This document shows, one piece after another, positions 33,518 to 40,692 of a DNA stretch of 40,692 bases (position 1 is its first letter; the number at the start of each line of letters is the position of its first letter). This DNA comes from an uncultured Parafilimonas sp. (GTDB lineage: Bacteria; Bacteroidota; Bacteroidia; Chitinophagales; Chitinophagaceae). The position numbers and the translations under genes are program-made. The stretch lies in contig CALAGJ010000067.1 in assembly GCA_937892395.1 (NCBI GenBank), positions 1 through 40,692 on the forward strand, written 5' to 3'. The notes beneath the pieces were generated by a model. The model saw nothing but the letters and a program-made list of their open reading frames with translations. It did no database searches and was not told where the DNA came from.

Positions 33518-36500
33518 TCAAAACCCCACCACCATCAGCGTTTCATTATTTCTGGCAATGATATAAGCTGTTTGCTTTCCAATCTGGATGGGTAGTATTT
33601 TTCTTGCTTGCCCTTTTAGTAAAACATTGCGCAGCGGCTCCGTTACAATACCATTTTGAAGATTGGTCATATAGCCATAGCAAGCATCATAGCGACCCAT
33701 CTCAATATTGTTTTCATAAAAATTTCCTGCACTTAATAGCCATGTTTTTTTATGGTGATCATCTGCAATCATAGCAGCACATTGCAGCGGGCTTAGCTGA
33801 CACTGCCAGGGTAGAGATTGAATAGTGAATACACCCTTTCCATCATTCAGCAATACAACATTTTCAAAATAATCTGCTGTAAACTGAGCTGCTTTTTGTA
33901 AACTGCTTTTTTCAAACAAGTCTGTAAGCGTTGCCTTTGCAAAATCTTCTGCATACAAAAATTTCTTCTTTAGCATAGGCAGCTGTTTTTGTAGCTCATC
34001 TTTATTGGCAAAAGGTATTTCTTTATGATTGAGATAATAGGTAAGCAATTGTTCCTTTTTGCCATTGTTGTCAAAGTCTGCATAGTACATACGCACCGGC
34101 TCATTTGCATTGGCTTTAAGCCTACTGTTGAGGCCAAGATTACCACATACCAAATCCAAGTCTCCATCTGCATCCGCATCCATAGTTTCTACACAATTCC
34201 ACCAGCCATTTTTATTGGTGGCATTGGTCTGTATAAATTTTTGTACTTCATTTTTAAAAATAATGATGGGGCCCCACTCTGTGGATAGTATAAGGTCTGC
34301 ATCCTGATCAGCATCTATATCGGCGCCGCAGGCGCCGCTCACAAATCCTATATGCATAAGGCTTGGAGCCTTCTGCGCTGTTACATCTTTAAACTGTCCT
34401 TTACCATTATTCTCCAATAAATAAGACTGCGGCAGGGCACCATATTCCCAAGGAATAGATCGTCCACCCAGAAAAATATCATTGGCACCATCACCATTCC
34501 AATCCATTACAACGATGGAAGATGCATTGCAATATATCGTATCAAAAATTGAATGTATTCGCTCAAAAATTCCCTTGCCTTTATTTTTGTAGATACGACT
34601 TTGCAGTTCTTTACTTCTACCTGTATATTCATTGCCACCGCTTGCAATGATTAAATCATTTAATCCATCATGATCCATATCTGCTATTGCTGCATCCACA
34701 TCTTCATAAGTACTGTCGTTGTACAGGGTAGGCATTGGCTGCTCCACAAAAGTGCCATTGCTTTGTTGTATCCACAAACTGCGCTTTGTCCATTTGGCCC
34801 CGCCAATAAAAACATCAGCCAGTCCATCATTATTTACATCGCCAGTGGCCAATGCAGGCCCTTCTGATGTAAGCATGTGCGGCATTAATACTTCCCTGTT
34901 AAACTCATTAAACAAATCTTCTTCATGTTTAAATATAATGCCTGTTTGAGCAGTGATATCCTTCGCCTGCGGCGAATGAAAGGCAGCGTCTTTATGTAAA
35001 GTATTAAAATCAAAAAAAGGCAATGCAGTATTGTAGGTATAAGTTTGAAAATGATTGCTGTCAATCACTATTCGTTCATACCTATTATCCGGCCATATTA
35101 AAAAAACACTATCCGGTTTTACGCGTCCAAATGCAGCATGCATCGGTATTTCCATACTGCCCAAAAAACCTCTTGTAGCTGTTTTTTCATACCATAGTAG
35201 TTGATTATTTTTATAAGCCAAAAGCCTTGCACCACAAGCCTGGCTATTTTGTGGCATGCCTTGTAAATGCAGTTGTACAGTCAGGTTGGTATCTGCGGTA
35301 TTGTTTTCATACAGCAGTGCAGCATCACCAATATTATTGGTTACAATATCTAAGTCGCCATCATTATCAAAGTCTGCATATACTGCACCATTACTAAAAG
35401 AAGGCATATCATTTTTTATCTTCGCATGCCAGTTGTCAAACTGCATATTGCCAACATTGTGAAAGAAATAATTGGGCAGTTTTATTTCAGGATACCTACC
35501 TGTTAGCGCCAGATACTTTTCTTCCACATTCTGCGCTTTTATTTTTTCCTGAATGGTATCATTGGCCACAAAATTTACATAGTCAATATCATTCAATCTT
35601 TTGGGTATGCCATTGCTTACAAATAAATCTTTCCACCCATCATTATCAAAGTCTAACCAGAGTGTAGCCCAGCTCCAGTCTGTGGCGGCTATACCACTGT
35701 ACAAACCCGTTTCGCTAAAGCTGCCATTGCCATTATTCAACTGCAAATTATTTCTGGTGTATTGAAATCCATAGCCATATCCTATTTTTTGATAATACAA
35801 ATCATACGGGTCTTCTCCGAGAGATCGCTTGAGGATATAAGGATCGGCGGGTAGCATATCCATACTTACAATATCAGTGTATGCATCGTTATTTGCATCT
35901 GCTATATCCACACCCATAGTGTATTGGCTGGTATGCATGAAAGCCGATTGTGCAGACTCGGTAAAACTGCCATTTTTGTTGTTGATATAGAGATAATCGT
36001 TTTCATGAAAATCATTTCCGATATAAATATCCGGCCAGCCATCCACATTTACATCACTTACGCAAATGCCCAGTCCATAGCCAATTGCAGAGCTTTCAAT
36101 ACCAGTTTCTTTGGTAACATCCGTAAAGAAATTTGTATTTTTTGCGCCTTCGGCAAATGAGGCATCATTCCTATACAGCTTATCACCAGATTCTTTGTGA
36201 TAGGTTCCTTTAAATAAATCTCTACGGGCAAAAGTGCCATTTTGATGCACACTATGATTCAGTAAATAACAGTCCAAATCCCCATCCATATCATAATCAA
36301 AAAATGCAGCCTGAGTGCTAAATCCTGAAAAATCTAATCCATAAGCCGCAGCATCTTCTTTATAAGTTGGAATACCATTTTCAATACCAGCACAAATCAA
36401 TAATTCATTGTGCCCGGTTAGCATTTCAAACCCGGATACACGGCTAATATAAATATCCAATAAGCCATCATTGTTTACATCTGCTACAGATACGCCTGTA

Positions 36501-36841
36501 TGCCATCCCGCTGTGGTGGGTATGCCTGCTGCTGTGGTTATGTCTTTAAACTTCAAATGCCCTTCGTTCAAATAGAGTTTACACTGCTGTTGATTGGCAG
36601 CAAAGAATAAATCAATTTTTCCATCCTGATTAAAATCTCCTGCACCCACTCCTGCACCATTATAAAAATACATGTAAGTAAACATGTTGAAATCTGATGA
36701 AGGTGTTATGGTATTTGTAAAGTTTAAGCCTGTACTATCCGCATATAGCACCGTAAATGCGGCCGGATCCTGCTTTTCATCGGTACAGGATGATATGAAT
36801 ATAATGCTGCTTACAATAAATATTAAAATGCTTCTCCCCAT
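33518..36841 (-). CDS. Very large VCBS/FG-GAP repeat lipoprotein with ASPIC/UnbV domain (copy A)
   Basis: The protein has about 1107 residues. ATG 36841 is favoured over the adjacent ATG 36844, because an AGGAGC sequence lies about 4 nt before it. A lipoprotein signal ends ISSC. Many VCBS-type Ca-binding loops of D-x-D/N-x-D-G-x-x-D form recur: DFNQDGKIDLFF, DVNNDGLLDIYI, DYDMDGDLDCYL, DADADGDLDLV. An ASPIC/UnbV domain lies mid-protein (GACGARLLAYKN...SVFLIWPDNR region). It is probably a surface beta-propeller adhesion or glycan-binding lipoprotein. It pairs in tandem with the next gene (27 nt apart). Confidence 0.88.
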   Translation of the reverse strand: MGRSILIFIVSSIIFISSCTDEKQDPAAFTVLYADSTGLNFTNTITPSSDFNMFTYMYFYNGAGVGAGDFNQDGKIDLFFAANQQQCKLYLNEGHLKFKDITTAAGIPTTAGWHTGVSVADVNNDGLLDIYISRVSGFEMLTGHNELLICAGIENGIPTYKEDAAAYGLDFSGFSTQAAFFDYDMDGDLDCYLLNHSVHQNGTFARRDLFKGTYHKESGDKLYRNDASFAEGAKNTNFFTDVTKETGIESSAIGYGLGICVSDVNVDGWPDIYIGNDFHENDYLYINNKNGSFTESAQSAFMHTSQYTMGVDIADANNDAYTDIVSMDMLPADPYILKRSLGEDPYDLYYQKIGYGYGFQYTRNNLQLNNGNGSFSETGLYSGIAATDWSWATLWLDFDNDGWKDLFVSNGIPKRLNDIDYVNFVANDTIQEKIKAQNVEEKYLALTGRYPEIKLPNYFFHNVGNMQFDNWHAKIKNDMPSFSNGAVYADFDNDGDLDIVTNNIGDAALLYENNTADTNLTVQLHLQGMPQNSQACGARLLAYKNNQLLWYEKTATRGFLGSMEIPMHAAFGRVKPDSVFLIWPDNRYERIVIDSNHFQTYTYNTALPFFDFNTLHKDAAFHSPQAKDITAQTGIIFKHEEDLFNEFNREVLMPHMLTSEGPALATGDVNNDGLADVFIGGAKWTKRSLWIQQSNGTFVEQPMPTLYNDSTYEDVDAAIADMDHDGLNDLIIASGGNEYTGRSKELQSRIYKNKGKGIFERIHSIFDTIYCNASSIVVMDWNGDGANDIFLGGRSIPWEYGALPQSYLLENNGKGQFKDVTAQKAPSLMHIGFVSGACGADIDADQDADLILSTEWGPIIIFKNEVQKFIQTNATNKNGWWNCVETMDADADGDLDLVCGNLGLNSRLKANANEPVRMYYADFDNNGKKEQLLTYYLNHKEIPFANKDELQKQLPMLKKKFLYAEDFAKATLTDLFEKSSLQKAAQFTADYFENVVLLNDGKGVFTIQSLPWQCQLSPLQCAAMIADDHHKKTWLLSAGNFYENNIEMGRYDACYGYMTNLQNGIVTEPLRNVLLKGQARKILPIQIGKQTAYIIARNNETLMVVGF

Positions 36842-36868
36842 CATGCTCCTGTATTTCTCTAGAAATTT

Positions 36869-39800
36869 TTAATGAATGCTATAGTATAAAGGCCGTTCAT
36901 TATTGACCAAAAAAATCAATCCCTGTTGTCCATGTTTATTTAATGCCACTATATCTCTTACCATTCCTTTGGCCATAAGTCCGGACGCTGTGGGTAATGC
37001 CATAGAGAAATTGCGTTTTCCATCTCCCAGCATTACATTTCCTATAGAGCCATCGATTCTGCCCAGTTGTGGTATCAAATTAAAATTATTTCCACCTGTT
37101 ACGATATCCAAATGACCATCCTTATTAATGTCTAATACTTGGATAGCATTTACAGAAGAAAACTGAGCATACAATGGCATAGCTGTTGTCGTAAATTTAT
37201 AGCCACCTTCATTCCATGCTATCATAGATTCAGCAGTATTAAAACTTCGAATACTGCAATCCTTTAACTGATCCGGTGTAAACAATTGTTGGATTGTTTT
37301 TCCTGCAAACTCCTTGTGCTTGAGGTTTTCTTTTTTGAGAGATGGTAGCTGATCCGTTAAATCCCTTTTCATAAAAACGGTAACATCTTTTTTGTTGACT
37401 GTGCGGGTCAGTATGCAATCAATGGTTTGATTGTTGTCAAAGTCTTTTACATACAATTTTACCGGTGATGATGCAGTGGGTTGCAAGTAAAAATTGCTTC
37501 CAATATTTCCAAACAACAAATCCATATCACCATCCTTATCTAAGTCTGCAGCCTCTACCGCTTGCCACCAACCCATTTGGTTTTTAAATGCATTATTTAT
37601 TGCTTTTAGTCCGGCATTTGTATAAGCGTACACTTGTGGCTGCATCCATAAACCCACTACTACCAATTCTTTTTTTCCATCTCCATTTACATCAGCCCAC
37701 AGGGCATCCTTAACCATTCCTATTTTATCTGCACCACCCATATTTTGCGGCGCTAAAGGTCTGAAGCCACCCCTGCCATCATTTAAAAAAAGATAGCTGG
37801 TAGGTATGGTGCCATACTCCCGAGATACATTTAAACCACCGGCATAAAAATCTATGTCTCCATCCCCATCTACATCCTGTAGTGCCAGGCAGGATATATT
37901 GTCCTGCGTTTGTGGTATGGCATAGGCATCATATCTAAAATTTCCTTTGCCATCATTTCTATACAGTCTTATTTGTAGCATAGCATTGCCGGGCTGATAT
38001 ACATTTCCTCCGGAGGATATCAGTATATCCATATCTCCATCATTATCCATATCTGCAAATGCTGCATCAGTATCTTCATAACCCACAAACAATTCAAAAA
38101 ACTTTGGATTAGATTTTTCAAAACCAGTATTTGTTTGCAGATACAACTGACCGGGCAGCTCTGCGCTACCACAGATATATATATCATCTAACTGATCTTT
38201 ATTAATATCGCCTACGGCTGCTTTTGGGCCTTCTCGGCTAAGCATTTCTGGAATATTTCTTTCATAATAAAAATCTATATAATCATCTTCTTTATGCTTG
38301 TCAAATGATAGGGAATCTGCCTTAAAAAATGGAGTTGGATGGTTCGTAACATTGATGGCGGCCTTGCTACTCTTTTCTGGATAGGCAAAATGATATACCA
38401 TATTGGCCGAAAGGCTACCATAATTCTTTCTGATACCACCCGGCCAAATAATGACAACTGAATCTGCTTTGGTATAACTGCCCATACCAGCAATTATTTT
38501 ATAATCAACTGAGCTTTGAAAACCACGGCTTGGCATGAGCTCTCTACTGATTATAGCTGCACCGGTATATATTTCAACCTTGGCTCCTATAGCAAAGCGG
38601 TTCTTATCAGTTCCCTGCAGTACAAAGCCTATAAAGTTATTGCCCTGTTGCTCCCTGCTTTCGTTTTTATACACAAAGCTGGGTTGGTTTACATTGTTGA
38701 CAATCATATCCAAATCGCCGTCATTGTCTAAATCGCCGTAGGCGGCACCATTACTAAAGGATGGTTGTGTAATGCCCCAGTCCATACCCGCATCAGAAAA
38801 ACTTAGGTTGCCATTATTTCTAAAAAATTTATTGACAATGGGTTGACTTGGCATTTTATTGATGATTTCATTTACCTGTTCCTTTTTGCCGGTTAGCACC
38901 ATATTTTGTATGACATCATTGGCAAAAAAATCAATAAAATCTTGATTGGTTACGTCATGATAAATACCGTTGCATACATATAAATCACTATTACTATCAT
39001 TATCTGCGTCAAATATGAGGCCGCCCCAACTCCAGTCACTGGCGCTTACACCACTGTGGTAGGCTATATCGACAAAGCCACCTGCTTTATTATTCAACTG
39101 TAGCGTGTTTTGTTGAAACTGGTTATAGAAACCCTGTTTTATCTTTAAATTATACACATCAATATTGTCAAAACTGGCTGTTGTTTTTAAGCGATACTCA
39201 TCGCCGGGCAGCATATCTGTTGTAAAAATATCTGGATAGCCATCATTATTGATATCTGCTATATCAGCACCCATAGAAGCCAGACTGGTATGCTGTACCC
39301 GCTCTGTAAGAGATTCTTTAAAACTCCCATCTCCATTGTTAATGTATAGATAGTCTCTTTCAAAAAAATCATTAGAAATGTATAAGTCAGGATAATGATC
39401 TGCATTAATATCCCCCACAGTTACTCCCAATCCAAAACCAATTAGGCTGCCATATATACCAGCAGCTTCGCTTACATCTGTAAAATGCCCATCATCATTT
39501 CTTAATAGTTTATCTCCACCTCCTCTCAGAAATGGCTCCACCTGCCATTCATTGGCCCGCAGGCTGCGCATATTGGCATAGTTTAAAGTGTTTACAGGTA
39601 TAAAACTATTGTTGAGCAGGTAGCAATCCAAATCTCCATCAAGATCATAGTCAAAGAAAGCGGCATGTGTGGTATAGCTGCTATCGTCCAAGCCCCATAG
39701 TTCTGACTGCTCTGTAAATGTGCCATTCTGATTATTGATATACAAATCATTTTGCTGACCCACTCCTTTTTGATAGCCCGCATTGCACACATATATATCC

Positions 39801-40171
39801 AACCAACCGTCTGCATTTATATCCACCATAACCACACCAGTACTCCACTTGCCTTGCTGCGCAAAGCCTGCACTATCCGTTATATCATCAAACTGCCAGT
39901 TGCCTTTATTGACGAAGAGTTTATTCCTACCCATATTGGAAGTAAAAAACACATCGGCTAAGCTATCATTGTTGATATCGCCAATGGCCACACCACCACC
40001 ATTATAAAAATTTCTATAAATAAAAATATTAAAGTCTTCATTGTTTTCTACCGTGTTGGTAAAAGCAATGCCACTGTTTTCTACAAGCGTAAATAAGGGA
40101 ACTTTGTTTTCATTGCCGCAGGCAACCATAAAAAAAAGAAAGCAAAAACAACAAAAATTTCTAACGATCAT
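36869..40171 (-). CDS. Very large VCBS/FG-GAP repeat lipoprotein with ASPIC/UnbV domain (copy B)
   Basis: The protein has about 1100 residues from ATG 40171 (MIVRNFCCFCFLFF, lipobox MVAC, Cys18). The frame opens 11 codons earlier, but this start gives the clean lipoprotein signal. Repeats such as DINNDSLADVFF, DINADGWLDIYVCN, DYDLDGDLDCYL, DNDGDLDMIVNN and DKDGDMDLLFGN are Ca-binding beta-propeller loops. The ASPIC/UnbV region has GAKVEIYTGAAIISRELMPSRGF and VVIIWPGG. It has the same layout as copy A and precedes it in transcription. Confidence 0.88.
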   Translation of the reverse strand: MIVRNFCCFCFLFFMVACGNENKVPLFTLVENSGIAFTNTVENNEDFNIFIYRNFYNGGGVAIGDINNDSLADVFFTSNMGRNKLFVNKGNWQFDDITDSAGFAQQGKWSTGVVMVDINADGWLDIYVCNAGYQKGVGQQNDLYINNQNGTFTEQSELWGLDDSSYTTHAAFFDYDLDGDLDCYLLNNSFIPVNTLNYANMRSLRANEWQVEPFLRGGGDKLLRNDDGHFTDVSEAAGIYGSLIGFGLGVTVGDINADHYPDLYISNDFFERDYLYINNGDGSFKESLTERVQHTSLASMGADIADINNDGYPDIFTTDMLPGDEYRLKTTASFDNIDVYNLKIKQGFYNQFQQNTLQLNNKAGGFVDIAYHSGVSASDWSWGGLIFDADNDSNSDLYVCNGIYHDVTNQDFIDFFANDVIQNMVLTGKKEQVNEIINKMPSQPIVNKFFRNNGNLSFSDAGMDWGITQPSFSNGAAYGDLDNDGDLDMIVNNVNQPSFVYKNESREQQGNNFIGFVLQGTDKNRFAIGAKVEIYTGAAIISRELMPSRGFQSSVDYKIIAGMGSYTKADSVVIIWPGGIRKNYGSLSANMVYHFAYPEKSSKAAINVTNHPTPFFKADSLSFDKHKEDDYIDFYYERNIPEMLSREGPKAAVGDINKDQLDDIYICGSAELPGQLYLQTNTGFEKSNPKFFELFVGYEDTDAAFADMDNDGDMDILISSGGNVYQPGNAMLQIRLYRNDGKGNFRYDAYAIPQTQDNISCLALQDVDGDGDIDFYAGGLNVSREYGTIPTSYLFLNDGRGGFRPLAPQNMGGADKIGMVKDALWADVNGDGKKELVVVGLWMQPQVYAYTNAGLKAINNAFKNQMGWWQAVEAADLDKDGDMDLLFGNIGSNFYLQPTASSPVKLYVKDFDNNQTIDCILTRTVNKKDVTVFMKRDLTDQLPSLKKENLKHKEFAGKTIQQLFTPDQLKDCSIRSFNTAESMIAWNEGGYKFTTTAMPLYAQFSSVNAIQVLDINKDGHLDIVTGGNNFNLIPQLGRIDGSIGNVMLGDGKRNFSMALPTASGLMAKGMVRDIVALNKHGQQGLIFLVNNERPLYYSIH

Positions 40172-40578
40172 AATAAAAAAAACTGGCGATAAAGATAATA
40201 GCACAATGTATTATATCTGTTGATTTTTGCTTCAAACGGTTGCAAATGGAATGCCCTGTTTTCGATGGTACCTTGTTATACAGTATCATTCATTGTTATA
40301 AACTGGCACAGCATCTGGCAGCATATCAAGCATAAAATGTCTTTTTTTTTGCAGCATTGTAGTGGTTATAAATGGAAATTGGTGTATGGTATAGTAAGCA
40401 GGAATATTTTTCGAAGTAAATTTGAAATAGGCCCCTTCGGGGAATGATTGAGCAGAGCCATGATGGCGGGTGAAACCAAGCAAAAAATAGAGCAATTATC
40501 TAAAGCAAATGGTTAAGTGATAAATGATTTGTAGGAACAGAACACGACCACTACGGACCTTACAGCTATTTAAAAATA
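40172..40578. other. Right-hand intergenic region
   Basis: About 400 bases with no convincing gene. It must contain the promoter of the VCBS genes (reading leftward from near 40240), but no clear boxes are visible. A short hairpin CCCC-TTC-GGGG lies at about 40433-40443. An 18-codon frame from 40460 to 40516 is too short to call. Confidence 0.4.
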
Positions 40579-40692
40579 ATGATGTGGGACAAACCGACAA
40601 TAACGGTAGACTACATTCCAGGGGCAATTCAAGACTTGACAATTGAAATGTGCGGAGTGGAAACAACAATACAAATGTGCGGTATTTCAAAA
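40579..40692 (+). CDS. Possible partial ORF running off the right edge
   Basis: From ATG 40579 the frame stays open for 38 codons to the last base (MMWDKPTITVDYIPGAI...CGISK). It also continues in the 5' direction without a stop to about 40525 (reading EHDHYGPYSYLKI). I do not recognise a family. Because it is cut by the window edge, it could be a real gene start, a fragment, or chance. Confidence 0.3.
   Translation, partial: MMWDKPTITVDYIPGAIQDLTIEMCGVETTIQMCGISK

Noticed and set aside
40460..40516. 18-codon frame MMAGETKQKIEQLSKANG
   Set aside because: It is too short, has no match I can recognise and no clear ribosome-binding context.
1..40692. CRISPR arrays, tRNAs, prophage or defence systems
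   Set aside because: No direct-repeat array, cloverleaf apart from tmRNA, phage structural gene or restriction/toxin pair is visible; this is mostly ordinary chromosomal sequence.

Overview
The window looks like chromosomal DNA of a member of the Bacteroidota, most likely the Chitinophagaceae or a close relative. The base composition is AT-rich. Markers of the phylum are GldC, a type IX secretion C-terminal domain, a BatD-like protein, many lipoproteins with short Cys-lipobox signals, VCBS/ASPIC proteins, a TonB-dependent receptor, Bacteroidota-type promoter elements (TTG about 21 nt upstream of TAnTTTG or TAnnTTTG) and a tmRNA tag ending AMAA.

Layout. 1-6.1 kb: the 5' part of mqnC (menaquinone, futalosine route), a periplasmic aspartic-protease/PDZ protein, a secreted T9SS nuclease, icd, a DUF1569 protein and a small HExxH protein. 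6.1-11.9 kb: a beta-CASP metallo-hydrolase, a BON lipoprotein, a BON-like/SH3 protein, and two tandem sulfatase-fold lipoproteins that have lost the catalytic nucleophile. 12-18.1 kb: a housekeeping block with rseP, ssrA (tmRNA), a plant-like GDP-mannose 3,5-epimerase, gldC, a YqeY protein, a CvpA-like protein, an alpha/beta hydrolase and a CBS protein. 18.1-24.3 kb: a BamA/TamA-like outer-membrane protein, a decayed ABC-ATPase/ISL3-transposase fusion relic, a BatD-like protein, an orphan histidine kinase and a ComEA-like HhH protein. 24.3-29.6 kb: a sugar-acid pair (SMP-30 lactonase and enolase-superfamily dehydratase) and the ppk1-ppx polyphosphate pair. 29.9-40.2 kb: a TonB receptor with its small partner lipoprotein, gmk, and two very large tandem VCBS/ASPIC lipoproteins. 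The right edge (40.2-40.7 kb) holds little that can be read.

How genes work together. The most coherent units are ppk1-ppx (overlapping synthesis and degradation of polyphosphate), the lactonase/dehydratase pair (2-nt gap), gldC-yqeY-cvpA (tight spacing), the receptor with its partner lipoprotein, and the two VCBS genes. There is no phage, CRISPR array, intact IS or defence island. The strongest candidate for undescribed biology is the pair of sulfatase-fold lipoproteins. Both keep the metal-ligand motifs, but carry Gly in place of the formylglycine-forming Cys/Ser and lack two conserved active-site histidines. They look like a conserved pseudo-enzyme or altered-chemistry family.
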